Positions 23,248-32,093 of a DNA stretch of 32,093 nt are shown one piece after another. The notes under the pieces are model-generated. The model was not told the origin of the DNA. It saw only the letters and a program-made list of their open reading frames with translations, and ran no database searches. Every line of letters begins with the position of its first letter. The first letter of the stretch is position 1. The stretch is taken from contig CAILIO010000194.1 in the NCBI GenBank assembly GCA_903834285.1, positions 1 to 32,093 on the forward strand. Direction: 5' to 3'. The stretch is from an uncultured Sphingomonadales bacterium (GTDB lineage Bacteria > Pseudomonadota > Alphaproteobacteria > Sphingomonadales > Sphingomonadaceae). Position numbers and translations under genes: made by a program.

Positions 23248-24023
23248 TGCGCCGTCATCTCACTTTCCCTTGCGGCCCAGACACCCTTGTCGGCACTCTA
23301 GACATGGACGAGGCGACCGGCTCCACGGGCGTGCTGCTCGTCTCCGGCGGCCGCGAAGTGCGTGCCGGAAGCTGGGGTGGACAAGCGCAGATCGCCGCGC
23401 GCCTTGTCGCCGCTGGCGTCCTCGTCCTACGCTACGACCGGCGCGGCGTCGGCGAAAGCGAAGGCGCCGATCCCGGCTTCCAACATACTCGCGAGGATAT
23501 CGCCGCCGCCCTCGCCGTGTTCCGCGCCGCCGTGCCCACGCTGCGCCGCGTGGTCGCTTTCGGCAATTGCGACGCCGCCGCTGCACTGATGCTCCACGCC
23601 GCCGATATCGGCCTCGACGGCCTTGTTCTCGCCAACCCGTGGACGCTGGAAACGGAGGATGCCGTTGCCGCGCCGCCCACAGCGCTGCGCCAGCGCTATT
23701 TCTCCAAGCTCGGCAAACCGCGCGAAGTTCTCCGGCTCCTGACCGGCGGCGTAAACCTTATCAAGCTAGCACGCGGGCTGAGGCAAGCGGTCGCGCCCGC
23801 CCCCAAGTCCTCTATGGTCTATCAGATGGCGGCAAGCCTCGCGCGCTTTACCGGCCCGGTCATGATCCTCCTCGCCACCGGCGACCGCACTGCGCAGATG
23901 TTCGAAGCCGTCTGGCCCAAGGACGATCCGCGTATCCAGCGCCATGCCAGCAATGGTCACAGCTTCGCCGGGGAAGAGGCGCAGAATTGGCTGCTGGAAC
24001 GCCTGATCGAAGCGACGCGCTGA
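23247..24023 (+). CDS. Exosortase A-associated hydrolase 1 (alpha/beta fold, Cys nucleophile)
   Basis: A 258-residue alpha/beta hydrolase (TIGR03100 type, from memory). The oxyanion region is VSGGREVRAGSWGGQ, the strand/turn LRYDRRGVGESEG is typical, and the nucleophile elbow is FGNCDAAA, so the nucleophile is C108 rather than Ser. The acid is likely D in LLATGDRTA and the base H in NGHSFAG. A Cys nucleophile in this fold is seen in dienelactone hydrolases and some thioesterases. The ATG overlaps the hydrolase 2 stop by one base. It is the last gene of the plus-strand unit and converges on trxB. Confidence 0.9.
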   Translation: MRRHLTFPCGPDTLVGTLDMDEATGSTGVLLVSGGREVRAGSWGGQAQIAARLVAAGVLVLRYDRRGVGESEGADPGFQHTREDIAAALAVFRAAVPTLRRVVAFGNCDAAAALMLHAADIGLDGLVLANPWTLETEDAVAAPPTALRQRYFSKLGKPREVLRLLTGGVNLIKLARGLRQAVAPAPKSSMVYQMAASLARFTGPVMILLATGDRTAQMFEAVWPKDDPRIQRHASNGHSFAGEEAQNWLLERLIEATR

Positions 24024-24067
24024 GCGCAGATACGCCCATCTCGTCAACCCCACTCGGGCTTCTGCGC
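24024..24067. terminator. Possible bidirectional terminator hairpin between hydrolase 1 and trxB
   Basis: GCGCAGA (24024-24030) pairs with TCTGCGC (24061-24067), and inside it GCCC (24034-24037) pairs with GGGC (24056-24059). The structure fills the 61-base gap between two convergent genes, which is where a shared terminator would be. There is no T-run on either side and the loop is long, so the call is weak. Confidence 0.35.
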
Positions 24068-24084
24068 GGCGGTGATTTGAGAGC

Positions 24085-25056
24085 CTACTCCGCTGCCACA
24101 GCCTGCGCCGCCGCAAAGGCATGCTCGGCCAGAAACCGCTCGGCATCCAGCGCTGCCATGCAGCCCGTCCCCGCTGCGGTCACGGCCTGGCGATAGGTGT
24201 GGTCCATCACGTCGCCGCAGGCAAACACGCCCGGGATCGCGGTCTTGGGCGTGCCTGGCTCGACCACGATATAGCCGCTCGCGTCAAGCTCGAGCTTGCC
24301 CTTGAACAGCTCGGTCGCCGGCGCATGGCCGATCGCCACGAAGGCGCCGTCGGTCGCCAGCGATGAGGCCTCGCCTGTCACTGTATCGACCAGTTCCACC
24401 GCTTCGAGCACGCCGCCGGCCGCGCCGGTAAAGCGCGTCACCGCCTTGTTCCACAGCACCTTGATGCGCGGATTGCTCATCAGGCGGTCCTGCAGGATCT
24501 TTTCCGCACGCAAGGAATCGCGGCGATGTATAAGCGTCACTTCGGGCGAATGGTTGGTAAGGTACAGCGCTTCCTCGACCGCGGTGTTGCCGCCGCCGAT
24601 CACCACGACTTTCTTGCCGCGATAGAAGAACCCGTCGCACGTCGCGCAGGCCGAAACGCCCTTGCCTCCGAATTCCTGCTCGCCTTCCACACCCAGCCAG
24701 CGCGCCTGCGCGCCCGTGGCGATGACCAGCACTTCGCCTTCATAGACATCGCCGCTGTCGCCCTGCGCGCGGAACGGCGGGCCCTCGAGGCTCACTTCGG
24801 TAATCGTGTCCCACAGCATGCGCGTGCCGACATGTTCGGCCTGCGCCTGCATTTCCTGCATCAGCCACGGCCCCTGGATAACATCGCGAAAGCCGGGATA
24901 GTTCTCGACATCGGTGGTGATCGTCAACTGCCCGCCGGGCTGGAGGCCCTGCACCACGATCGGCTCCATCCCCGCGCGCGCGCCATAAATGGCGGCGGAA
25001 AGACCGGCCGGGCCGGAACCGATGATCAGCATGCGGGTCTTGTGGGTCGTTGCCAT
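24085..25056 (-). CDS. trxB: Thioredoxin reductase
   Basis: A 323-residue NADPH-dependent flavoprotein that reduces thioredoxin in the cytoplasm. FAD site GSGPAGLSAAIYGARAG near the N-terminus, GGQLTITTDVENYPGF, the redox-active pair C137/C140 in SACATCDGFF, the NADPH site VIGGGNTAVEEALYL and the closing FAD motif GVFACGDVMDHTYRQAVTAAG are all present and in order. Length matches the low-molecular-weight bacterial enzyme. GGAG about 10 bases before the ATG supports the start. A housekeeping gene marking the end of the EPS locus. Confidence 0.98.
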   Translation of the reverse strand: MATTHKTRMLIIGSGPAGLSAAIYGARAGMEPIVVQGLQPGGQLTITTDVENYPGFRDVIQGPWLMQEMQAQAEHVGTRMLWDTITEVSLEGPPFRAQGDSGDVYEGEVLVIATGAQARWLGVEGEQEFGGKGVSACATCDGFFYRGKKVVVIGGGNTAVEEALYLTNHSPEVTLIHRRDSLRAEKILQDRLMSNPRIKVLWNKAVTRFTGAAGGVLEAVELVDTVTGEASSLATDGAFVAIGHAPATELFKGKLELDASGYIVVEPGTPKTAIPGVFACGDVMDHTYRQAVTAAGTGCMAALDAERFLAEHAFAAAQAVAAE

Positions 25057-25235
25057 GCGTGTGAATCTCCGTTGCGGCAGGGAAATAGGATGGCCCTCGT
25101 CGGAAAACGAGAGGGCGAGTGTGCTATTCCCCGCTTTTGATGCGCGCGCCGCGCGCCCGGCACCGCCTGTGCCGTTGGTCCTGTTACAAAAGATTGCCGC
25201 TTGCTATTGCAAAGCGCTCTCATTAGCGAGAGCCA
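25057..25235. other. Divergent intergenic region trxB / outer-membrane protein
   Basis: A 179-base gap between divergent starts. It must hold both promoters, but I see no strong consensus -35/-10 pair. GCCCTC (25093-25098) and GAGGGC (25111-25116) form a short stem in the trxB leader, and a second stem lies directly before the plus-strand gene. Confidence 0.4.
25216..25233 (+). promoter_or_regulatory. Stem that could mask the ribosome-binding site
   Basis: GCTCTC (25216-25221), loop ATTAGC, GAGAGC (25228-25233). The only purine-rich Shine-Dalgarno-like stretch (GAGAG) before the GTG at 25236 is in the 3' arm, so the stem would hide it. This could tune translation of the outer-membrane protein, or be coincidence. 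Confidence 0.3.
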
Positions 25236-25976
25236 GTGACCCCTACTGCTCCCGCGCCGCTCCGTGCATTCCTGCTTGCCGCCCCCTTGCTCGCCTGCGC
25301 CAGCCCGGCCTGCGCGGCCCCCGGCCTTGGCGACGAAGTCTATGGTGCGACTTACCAGAAAGGCACGTCCGAGTTCGAAGCCCGTTATGGGGCGCTCAAT
25401 GGCGGCGCAGAGAACGGCGAGGATGCGCTGAAGCTCGAAGCCGCGCACGTGCCGCTCAAGAACCTGCGTGTGGCGGCGCAAGTCCAGATCGAGCGCGAAG
25501 CCGGCGGCCAGCGCCACGTCACCGAGGCCTCGGTCGAGGCGGTCTATACCCTAGGCCGCGCCGCCGGGATCGATTTTGCGGTCTATAGCGAATACGCCAA
25601 GGGCTTCCGCGGCAATCCCGATGCGCTCGAAGCCAAGCTCATTCTGGAACGCCGTGCCGGGCCGTTCGACGCGAGGCTCAATCTTATTGCCGAACGTCCG
25701 CTTGCCCATGGTGAGCGTACCGAACTGTCTTACGCCGCCTCGGCCGACATGCAGGTCGCGGGTGAATTCCGCGCCGGGCTTGCCGCCTTTGGCGATCTCG
25801 GTACCTTCCACCGCTTCGCGCCGCGCGCCGAGCACTTCCTCGGCCCCGTCGTCAAAGGCGAAGTGGAAGCCCTTGGTCCGGAGCTGGAAATCGAGGCCGG
25901 TTATCTCTTCGCGCTGGCCAAGGCGCGTGACAATAGCCGCGGCCAGTTCCGCCTGATCGTCAGCCTGGAATTTTAG
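25236..25976 (+). CDS. Predicted outer-membrane protein of unknown function
   Basis: A 246-residue protein I do not recognise. It has a signal peptide (about 1-29, cleavage near SPACA|APG) and alternating hydrophobic/polar strands, with FEARYGAL, LKLEAAH, LRVAAQVQIERE, VEAVYTLG, AKLILERRAG, ARLNLIAERP and a last strand FRLIVSLEF ending in Phe, as in outer-membrane beta-barrels. Eight to ten strands of about ten residues would fit a small barrel. No catalytic motif is visible. It starts with GTG, is divergent from trxB and runs convergently into the glutaminase gene, with 8 bases between stop codons; context gives no clue to its function. Confidence 0.75.
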   Translation: MTPTAPAPLRAFLLAAPLLACASPACAAPGLGDEVYGATYQKGTSEFEARYGALNGGAENGEDALKLEAAHVPLKNLRVAAQVQIEREAGGQRHVTEASVEAVYTLGRAAGIDFAVYSEYAKGFRGNPDALEAKLILERRAGPFDARLNLIAERPLAHGERTELSYAASADMQVAGEFRAGLAAFGDLGTFHRFAPRAEHFLGPVVKGEVEALGPELEIEAGYLFALAKARDNSRGQFRLIVSLEF

Positions 25977-25989
25977 AGCGCGTTCTAAA
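25972..25989. repeat. Palindrome holding two convergent stop codons
   Basis: TTTAGA (25972-25977) and TCTAAA (25984-25989) flank GCGCGT. The TAG of the outer-membrane protein gene (25974-25976) and the TAG of the glutaminase gene (25985-25987, other strand) both lie in it. There is no T-run; it is too short to be a good terminator on its own. Confidence 0.5.
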
Positions 25990-26926
25990 GCCCGCTGCAG
26001 GCCTCGAACACCGACCATCCGGTTGCCGCCGCCAGCCGCTCCAGCGCCAGCGCGCCAAGCTGCGAATTGCCCTTGGGCGTCAGCCCGGGCGACCACACCG
26101 CGATGCTTGCTGTCCCCGGCACGACCGCGAGGATGCCTCCGCCGACACCCGATTTGCCCGGCAGGCCGACGCGAAAGGCGAACTCGCCCGAATTGTCGTA
26201 GTGCCCGCATAGCATCATCAGCGCTGCGATCCGGCGCGCACGCTGCGGCGTCACGATGCACCGCCCGGTCGCAGGATCGCGCCCGTCATGTGCGAGATAG
26301 CGCCCCGCCATCGCAAGCTGCCGGCAGCTCATCGCCAGCGCACACTGGTGGAAATAGACGCCCAGCGCCTGCTCCACGGGGTGCTGCAGGTTGCCGAAGG
26401 CACGCATGTAGTTGGCGAGCGCCATGTTGCGATAACCCGTCGCCTGCTCCGCCGCAGCGACCCTGGCGTCGATGGTAATCGTCTCGTCCCCTGCAAGCGA
26501 GCGCACGAAGCGCAGCACGCCAGCGATCGCCTCGGCGGGGGTGCCGCTCGCCAGCAGCACGTCCGCCACCACGATCGCGCCGGCATTGATGAACGGGTTG
26601 CGCGGGATGCCATGCTCGGTTTCGAGCTGCACGATCGAGTTGAACGCGCTGCCCGAAGGCTCGCGCCCCACGCGGCTCCAGAGCGCATCGCCGACCATGC
26701 CGAGGGCCAGGGTGAGCGAAAAGACCTTTGAGACCGACTGGATCGAGAACGGCTCCTCGGCGTTGCCGCCGAGATGGAGCGTGCCGTCCGCCATCACGAC
26801 CGCGATCCCGAAACGGTCGCGTGAGACGCAGGCCAGCGGCGGAATGTAGTCCGCCACCCGCCCGCGCTCGGTCGCACCGCGCATTTCCGCCGTGATTTCA
26901 GCGACGATGGTACCGATGTCAGCCAA
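25985..26926 (-). CDS. glsA: Glutaminase
   Basis: A 313-residue serine-dependent glutaminase (beta-lactamase-like fold) that converts glutamine to glutamate and ammonia in the cytoplasm. Motifs: [11 protein letters not shown], the catalytic pair S64/K67 in [37 protein letters not shown] and the late [12 protein letters not shown]. Length is as in E. coli YbaS/YneH. The start is probably the TTG at 26926, 13 bases after the peptidase stop, because it gives the usual N-terminal helix; a TGA lies five codons upstream in frame. The ATG at 26884 is the fallback. Co-transcription with the peptidase is likely. Confidence 0.95.
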   Translation of the reverse strand: MADIGTIVAEITAEMRGATERGRVADYIPPLACVSRDRFGIAVVMADGTLHLGGNAEEPFSIQSVSKVFSLTLALGMVGDALWSRVGREPSGSAFNSIVQLETEHGIPRNPFINAGAIVVADVLLASGTPAEAIAGVLRFVRSLAGDETITIDARVAAAEQATGYRNMALANYMRAFGNLQHPVEQALGVYFHQCALAMSCRQLAMAGRYLAHDGRDPATGRCIVTPQRARRIAALMMLCGHYDNSGEFAFRVGLPGKSGVGGGILAVVPGTASIAVWSPGLTPKGNSQLGALALERLAAATGWSVFEACSGL

Positions 26927-26939
26927 CGACTTGTCGGCC

Positions 26940-28973
26940 TTAGTTCAAATGCTGCTTGAACCAGTCGACAATCCGCTCGAGCCGATCGCGCTGGAAGCTG
27001 GGCCGCGCGATGCCGTGGTTCTGCTCCGGATAGCCGACCAGCCGCGTCGGCACGCCGGTGATCTTGAGGGCCTCATAGAGCTGCTGCCCGCCGATCAGCG
27101 GCACGTTGTCGTCAGCCATGCCGCCCATGAACAGCGTTGGCGTCTTGATCCGGTCGGCATGGAGCAGCGGTTCGGAAAGCCGCGTCCACAGTTCGGGCTC
27201 CTTCCACGGCGTACCCAGTTCCTGCGTGTATTGCTGGATGTACTGGTCCACCCCGAACAGCGCGAAGATATTGCCCTCGCCTGCCCCGCTGAACGCTGCC
27301 TTGAGCCGGTTGTCGCGCACGATCAGGAAATCGGTGAGGATGCCGCCATAGCTCCACCCGCCTGCGCCCAGCCGCGCCGGATCGGCAAAGCCCTGCGCCA
27401 CCGCCCAGTCGAGCGAGGCGTGAAGATCGGCCACGTCCTTCTGGCCCCAGTCCGCCGCAATCGCCGCCGAATAGGCATCACCCCGGCCTGAGGAGCCACG
27501 ATAGTTAGGCATCAGAACCGCATAGCCCTGCGCCGCAAGCAGATCGGCGATCATGCTATAGCCATCGACCGCATGGACATCCTGCGCGTTGGGCCCGCCG
27601 TGGATCCACAGCAGGGTCGGCACCTTCGTCCCGGCCGTCATGTCTGCGGGACGCATCAGCAGCCCGTGGACTTCGTTGCCGTCCTTGGCCGTCGCCGCGT
27701 AGTCTTCCACCTTGGCCCATGCGACCCGGTCTGCCACCGCCTTGTTGTGCGATGTCAGCAGCTTGAGCCCGCCCTTGGCATCAAGGGCATAGAGTTCCGC
27801 CGGCTTGCCATCCCCGCTCGCCACCACAGCCCGCGCCGCGCCGGGCGCCGCCGATCCGCACTGCGCCATCACCGAAAGCGTGCCGTCATTCAGTCGCCGC
27901 AAAGCGCCCTTGGCATCGACCACCGCAGGCACCTCGTGCCGGTCCTCGGCGAGCACAGCGCCAATTTGGCCGCCACCCAGGTCCACTGGCGAGCTGACGA
28001 ATATCCCTGCCGTCGCAGGCAATATCCGCGTCGCCCCGCTGGCAACCACGGTCTCCGCCAGATGGGGCTGCCCATACTGGTCGACCTTGCCGCCCGGCCC
28101 CACCAGATGTGTGATCTTCGTGCCATCTGTGGACCAGACCAGCGCCTGCCCGGGCGCACCATTCAGCTTCGCCACAAGCTTCGGCACAGCGCCCGCGCGC
28201 GCATCGATCACGTGCAGCCACTGCGCCCCGAGGCCGGACAAATCTGTCGTATGATCAGCAACAAAGGCGATGGACTTGCCATCAGGTGACCACTCGGCCG
28301 TTGTCACATCGAACGAATCCGATGCAGTCAGCCGCGTCTCGGTGCGCGCCGCCACATCGAACAGCGCGAGGTGCGTGTGCGTATCCGCCGTGATAAAGCC
28401 TACGCCATCCTGCTTGAACTTCACGTCGTTCACGACCACCGGCAGCGGCCGCTCCGGATCGTCCTTCGGCGGCTCGGCCGCGGGATCGCTGATCGCCAGC
28501 AGCAGTGTCTTCGAATCGGGTGACCAGCGGAAACCGCCGATATCGCCCTTCACATCGCTCAGCTTGGCAGCCTCGCCCCCGCGCAGGTCAAGCACCCAGA
28601 TCTGCGCCAGCTTGTCCTTCCCGCGCTTGGACAGGAAGGCAATTTTTTTGCCATCAGGACTGAACGAGGGCGCGCTCGCGCTGTCCTCGCCGCTCGTCAG
28701 CTGCAGCGGAGCCCCGCCGGCAAGGTCCGCCAGCCACAGTGCGCTGCGCCGCTTGTCGGCCTTGAGATCGGCCTCGCCCAGCACATAGACCGCTTGCTTG
28801 CCATCGTGCGAACAATCGAGCCCCGAAAGCGAGCGCAGCGCCATGATATCATCGATCGTGACCGTATGGCGGGTCGGCGTCACGCTCCCCTCGGCCATCG
28901 CCGGCAGCGCCCCTGTCAGTGCACAGGCCGCCAAACCCCAGCCAAGTCCCTTGCGCCACGCCGTCGCTACCAT
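26940..28973 (-). CDS. S9 family peptidase (prolyl oligopeptidase / DPP-IV-like), secreted
   Basis: A 677-residue periplasmic serine peptidase. A signal peptide covers about residues 1-27 (ends GALPAMA). Residues about 45-400 form a TolB/WD40-like beta-propeller with repeats such as [28 protein letters not shown] and [13 protein letters not shown]. The C-terminal alpha/beta-hydrolase domain has S541 in GGWSYGG, D621/D622 in MADDN and H653 in EQNHGI. It should cleave short peptides, typically near proline or acyl-amino ends. The ATG at 28973 has GGGGGA just upstream; a longer open frame starts at 29042 but would spoil the signal peptide. Confidence 0.93.
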   Translation of the reverse strand: MVATAWRKGLGWGLAACALTGALPAMAEGSVTPTRHTVTIDDIMALRSLSGLDCSHDGKQAVYVLGEADLKADKRRSALWLADLAGGAPLQLTSGEDSASAPSFSPDGKKIAFLSKRGKDKLAQIWVLDLRGGEAAKLSDVKGDIGGFRWSPDSKTLLLAISDPAAEPPKDDPERPLPVVVNDVKFKQDGVGFITADTHTHLALFDVAARTETRLTASDSFDVTTAEWSPDGKSIAFVADHTTDLSGLGAQWLHVIDARAGAVPKLVAKLNGAPGQALVWSTDGTKITHLVGPGGKVDQYGQPHLAETVVASGATRILPATAGIFVSSPVDLGGGQIGAVLAEDRHEVPAVVDAKGALRRLNDGTLSVMAQCGSAAPGAARAVVASGDGKPAELYALDAKGGLKLLTSHNKAVADRVAWAKVEDYAATAKDGNEVHGLLMRPADMTAGTKVPTLLWIHGGPNAQDVHAVDGYSMIADLLAAQGYAVLMPNYRGSSGRGDAYSAAIAADWGQKDVADLHASLDWAVAQGFADPARLGAGGWSYGGILTDFLIVRDNRLKAAFSGAGEGNIFALFGVDQYIQQYTQELGTPWKEPELWTRLSEPLLHADRIKTPTLFMGGMADDNVPLIGGQQLYEALKITGVPTRLVGYPEQNHGIARPSFQRDRLERIVDWFKQHLN

Positions 28974-29088
28974 TGATATTCCCCCAAGAATCCGGACAAT
29001 CGCCAAGACTAACCACACCATCGCATTGCAGGCAATCAGCACCTTATTCCCATGACATCGCGGCCCGCAGGGCTAGGATGCCGCGATC
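28974..29088. other. Divergent gap between the peptidase and the antiporter
   Basis: 115 bases between divergent starts, with the GGGGGA ribosome-binding site of the peptidase next to 28973 and AGGAT before the antiporter. It must carry both promoters; I could not assign boxes with confidence. Confidence 0.4.
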
Positions 29089-30855
29089 ATGGCCGGTCAC
29101 CTCGAATTCAATACCTCGATGAGCGACGCGCTTGTCGTGCTCGGCGCAGCGGGGATTGTCATCCCCGCGTTCGCCCGAGCCCGCATCACGCCGGTGATCG
29201 GCTTCATCCTCGTCGGCGTGCTGGTCGGCCCCTTCGGTCTCGGCCGGCTCGTCGGCCAGATCCCTGCGCTCTATTACATCACGATCACCCGGCCCGAAGC
29301 GATCGCCCCCTTCGCTGAGCTCGGCGTGATCCTGCTTCTGTTCGAGATCGGGCTCGAGCTCTCTTTCGGCCGCTTGTGGGCGATGCGGGCGCAAGTATTC
29401 GGCCTCGGCGCGGCAAAGCTGCTGCTCTCGGCCGCACTGTTGACGGTCGTCTTGGTCGGGATGCACTACGATGTTCCTGCGGCCGCCGGGCTCGGCATCG
29501 CGCTCGCGCTCTCCTCCACCGCACTGGTTTTGCCCATCGTCGGCACGCAGAGCCCGGTCGGTCGCCGCGCGCTCGCCATGCTGCTGCTCGAAGATATCGC
29601 GCTTGTCCCGATCATCTTCGTGCTCGGCGCGTTCGGACCGGGCGGCGAGAGCGGCGCCGCGCTATTCGCGACGCTCTGGCGCGGCGCGATCATCGTCGCC
29701 GTGATGCTCACGCTCGGCCGCTTCCTACTCCCCCGCCTGTTTGCCAGCGCCGCGCGCACCAAGAGCCCGGAACTCTTCCTCGCCTTCAGCCTTCTGGTGG
29801 TGATCGCCGCCGCGCTCGCTACGGCAGGCGCGGGCCTCTCCCCCATCATGGGCGCGCTCCTCGCCGGGCTCCTCATCGCCGAAACCGACTACTCGCGTGA
29901 GGTCGAGGCGCTCACTGCCCCGTTCAAGGGCCTTGCGCTGGGTGTGTTCCTGATCACCGTCGGCATGAGCATCGACGTGGGCGAGATCTGGCGCCAGCTC
30001 GGCCAGATCGCGCTCGGCGTCGCCGCCGTGCTCGCCGCCAAGGCGCTTGTCACCGCACTGCTCTTGCGCATGGGTGGTTCAAGTCGGGGCATGGCCGCCG
30101 AAGTCGGCCTCCTGCTCGCTTCTCCTTCCGAAACCACCCTGATCGTACTGACCGCCGCCGCCGCCGCAGGGCTCGTCAGCCACGAGAACGCGCAGTTCTG
30201 GCAGATCGTCACCGCGCTTGGCCTGACGCTCACGCCCTTGCTCGCCATGATCGGCCGCCGCATTGCGAGCGCGGTGGACCGCCCGGGCGATGCCCCCGCG
30301 GCAGCAGCCCCCTGCGACGCCACCGGCCAGGCTCTCGTCTTGGGCTATGGCCGCGTCGGCCGCCTCGTCGGCGCGATGCTCGCACGGCACGATGTCCCCT
30401 GGCTCGCGATAGATGCCGACCCCGCGCTGGTCGCAAAGGCCCGCGCCGCTGGCGATCCGGTGATCTATGGCAATGTCGCCAATGCCGCGCTGCTCGAAAG
30501 GCTGCATCTGGATCAGGCGCGCGCGGTGATCGTCACGATGGACGAACCCGTCCTCGTCAGCCGCACCGTGCGCCGCATCCGCGCCGCGCACCCCGATCTT
30601 CCGATCATCGTGCGTGCCCGAGATGCCGATCATGCCGCCGAACTCTATCGCGCCGGAGCCAGCGACGCCGTGCCCGAAACACTTGAGAGTTCGCTCCAGC
30701 TCTCGGAAGCCGTCCTCGTCGACATGGGCTTCGCGTTAGGCCCCGTGATCGCCTCAATCCACGAAATGCGCGACGAACTGCGTGAAACAATCATGCGTGA
30801 TGGCGGCCTCGATCACAAGCCGCGCCTCAAGGCTGCGGGTCTGCGTGATCGCTAG
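29089..30855 (+). CDS. CPA2 monovalent cation:proton antiporter with TrkA-N domain (Kef/YbaL-like)
   Basis: A 588-residue protein: about twelve hydrophobic segments (about 12-395) forming a Na+/H+-exchanger domain, followed by a cytoplasmic TrkA-N (RCK) domain. The transporter part has [28 protein letters not shown] and [12 protein letters not shown], all typical of Kef-type CPA2 proteins. The nucleotide site is [13 protein letters not shown] near residue 415, followed by the acidic strand end LAIDADP. Such proteins exchange K+ for H+ to control pH and electrophile stress. The ATG at 29089 follows AGGAT; an internal ATG at 29119 is an alternative. Its stop shares bases with the convergent alaS stop. 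Confidence 0.94.
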   Translation: MAGHLEFNTSMSDALVVLGAAGIVIPAFARARITPVIGFILVGVLVGPFGLGRLVGQIPALYYITITRPEAIAPFAELGVILLLFEIGLELSFGRLWAMRAQVFGLGAAKLLLSAALLTVVLVGMHYDVPAAAGLGIALALSSTALVLPIVGTQSPVGRRALAMLLLEDIALVPIIFVLGAFGPGGESGAALFATLWRGAIIVAVMLTLGRFLLPRLFASAARTKSPELFLAFSLLVVIAAALATAGAGLSPIMGALLAGLLIAETDYSREVEALTAPFKGLALGVFLITVGMSIDVGEIWRQLGQIALGVAAVLAAKALVTALLLRMGGSSRGMAAEVGLLLASPSETTLIVLTAAAAAGLVSHENAQFWQIVTALGLTLTPLLAMIGRRIASAVDRPGDAPAAAAPCDATGQALVLGYGRVGRLVGAMLARHDVPWLAIDADPALVAKARAAGDPVIYGNVANAALLERLHLDQARAVIVTMDEPVLVSRTVRRIRAAHPDLPIIVRARDADHAAELYRAGASDAVPETLESSLQLSEAVLVDMGFALGPVIASIHEMRDELRETIMRDGGLDHKPRLKAAGLRDR

Positions 30856-32093
30856 GCGGCAATCACAGCCTTTGCCGCCGCAATCGCCTCGGCCGCCTTG
30901 GTGCCATCGGGACCGCCGCCCTGCGCCATGTCAGGCCGCCCGCCGCCACCCTTGCCGCCCAGCGCCTCGACGCCAGCGCGCACGAGATCGACCGCGCTGA
31001 CCTTGCCGAAGAGATCCTCGGTCACAGCCGCAGCAATGCTCGCCTTGCCCTCGTTGACCGCGACGATCACCGCCACGCCCGAGCCCATGCGCGCCTTGGC
31101 CGAATCGAGCAGCCCGCGCAGTTCCTTGGGATCGAGCCCTTCCAGAACCTGGCCCGAGAAAGTCACATTACCGACCATCTCGTCCGCGCTTTCGGCCTTG
31201 GCCCCGCCGCCACCGAGGGCCAGCGCCTTCTTGGCCTCGGCCAGCTCGCGCTCCAGCTTGCGCCGCTCATCGAGCAGCGCGCCGACGCGGGCTTCCACAT
31301 CATCCGGCGTCGTGCGCAAAAGGCCCGCCGCGCGTTTCAGCGCTTCCTCGCGGCTCACCAGCCAGGCCCGCGCGCCCTCGCCGGTCAGCGCCTCGATACG
31401 CCGCACGCCCGAAGACACAGCACCTTCGCTCACAATGCGAAGCAGGCCGATATCGCCCAGCGCGCGCACGTGCGTACCGCCGCACAGCTCGACCGAATAG
31501 GGCGCGTCCTTACCGGTGCCCATGCTCAGCACGCGCACTTCATCGCCATACTTCTCGCCAAACAGCGCCATCGCGCCCGCCGCAATCGCGTCCTCGGGCG
31601 TCATCAGCCGGGTGGTCACCGGCGCATTGGCGCGGATCTCGGCATTCACTTCGGCTTCGATCGCTGCGATGTCTTCCGCGGTCAGCGCGATCGGCTGCGA
31701 AAAGTCGAAGCGCAACCGGTCAGCCGAGACCATCGAACCCTTCTGCGTCACGTGTGCGCCCAGCCGGTTGCGCAGCGCCTGGTGCAGCAAGTGCGTGGCC
31801 GAATGGTTCGCGCGCGTTGCATCACGCCGCGAGACATCGATTGCGAGCTGCACTGCATCGCCCACTTTGATCGTGCCCGATTCGACGGTGCCAACATGCG
31901 CATGCAGCCGCCCGAGCGGCTTGGCCGTATCACTTACCGCGATACGCAGACCCTCGATGGTGCTGATCGTGCCGGCATCGCCCATCTGGCCGCCGCTTTC
32001 GCCGTAGAACGGCGTCTGGTTGGTCAGTACGGTCACAGTCTCGCCCGCATGGGCTACTTCGACTTCCTTGCCGTCCTGCACCAGCGCGACAAC
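30852..32093 (-). CDS. alaS: Alanine--tRNA ligase, C-terminal part (runs off the window)
   Basis: The last 413 codons of alaS; the 5' part, with the aminoacylation core, is beyond position 32093. Visible are the end of the tRNA-binding/beta-barrel region ([19 protein letters not shown]), the editing domain with the zinc-type motifs [10 protein letters not shown] and ELCGGTHV, the coiled-coil [12 protein letters not shown], and the C-Ala domain ending with [15 protein letters not shown]. The enzyme charges tRNA-Ala and edits mischarged Ser and Gly. Partial by position only; the reading frame shows no break. It converges on the antiporter gene, sharing the four bases CTAG as overlapping stop codons. 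Confidence 0.98.
   Translation of the reverse strand, partial: VVALVQDGKEVEVAHAGETVTVLTNQTPFYGESGGQMGDAGTISTIEGLRIAVSDTAKPLGRLHAHVGTVESGTIKVGDAVQLAIDVSRRDATRANHSATHLLHQALRNRLGAHVTQKGSMVSADRLRFDFSQPIALTAEDIAAIEAEVNAEIRANAPVTTRLMTPEDAIAAGAMALFGEKYGDEVRVLSMGTGKDAPYSVELCGGTHVRALGDIGLLRIVSEGAVSSGVRRIEALTGEGARAWLVSREEALKRAAGLLRTTPDDVEARVGALLDERRKLERELAEAKKALALGGGGAKAESADEMVGNVTFSGQVLEGLDPKELRGLLDSAKARMGSGVAVIVAVNEGKASIAAAVTEDLFGKVSAVDLVRAGVEALGGKGGGGRPDMAQGGGPDGTKAAEAIAAAKAVIAA

Noticed and set aside
28640..28655. T-run with flanking GGCAA/TTGCC resembling a terminator
   Set aside because: It lies inside the S9 peptidase coding sequence, where it encodes the DGKKIA turn of a propeller repeat; the frame is intact and no gene ends there.

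Overview
The window is high-GC chromosomal DNA of an alphaproteobacterium, most likely a sphingomonad (Novosphingobium-, Sphingomonas- or Erythrobacter-like). The evidence is the sdhB / PaaI-like thioesterase / zapE neighbourhood, the strong GC bias with GTG and TTG starts, and above all a large exosortase-A (XrtA, EpsH-type) exopolysaccharide locus of the kind sphingomonads carry. All family assignments come from reading translated motifs; no database search was run. No rRNA, tRNA, CRISPR array, insertion sequence or phage gene was seen.

Layout. (1) 154-2546, plus strand: sdhB, a hotdog thioesterase and zapE, closed by a strong terminator at 2599-2640. (2) 2547-3023: a gene-free, structured interval with two perfect hairpins. 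(3) 3024-5285, minus: a CHASE2-degenerate GGDEF-EAL protein, probably a c-di-GMP phosphodiesterase. (4) 5393-18211, minus: ten tightly packed genes forming the EPS assembly/export and exosortase operon. In transcription order these are an export lipoprotein, chain-length determinant, tyrosine autokinase, outer-membrane barrel, AAA ATPase, polysaccharide deacetylase, FemAB-like transferase, glycosyltransferase, XrtA-EpsI fusion and glutamine amidotransferase. (5) 18212-18413: the leader of that operon, with two copies of the palindrome GTCCCG-N3-CGGGAC. (6) 18414-21188, minus: a PLP decarboxylase and an AMP-forming ligase. (7) 21224-24023, plus and divergent: a second FemAB/GNAT-like transferase, an acyl carrier protein and two alpha/beta hydrolases. 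(8) 24085-32093: trxB, an outer-membrane protein of unknown function, glutaminase, an S9 peptidase, a CPA2 K+/H+ antiporter, and the 3' part of alaS, which runs off the window.

How it fits together. Genes in (4) look like a Wzx/Wzy-type polysaccharide machine: Wza-like export protein, Wzc-like polymerisation regulator split into a membrane chain-length protein and a cytoplasmic BY-kinase, and an outer-membrane barrel. It is coupled to XrtA, the protease/transpeptidase that processes PEP-CTERM proteins. Genes in (6) and (7) resemble a small carrier-protein pathway: ligase (adenylation), carrier protein, fold-III PLP decarboxylase, FemAB/GNAT acyl transferase and two hydrolases. My inference is that it makes and attaches an amino-acid- or acyl-derived substituent to the polysaccharide or a precursor. 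This branch is known as a conserved companion of XrtA but, as far as I know, its chemistry is undefined; it is the best candidate here for an undescribed biochemical system. The c-di-GMP phosphodiesterase beside the operon suggests a link to biofilm signalling.
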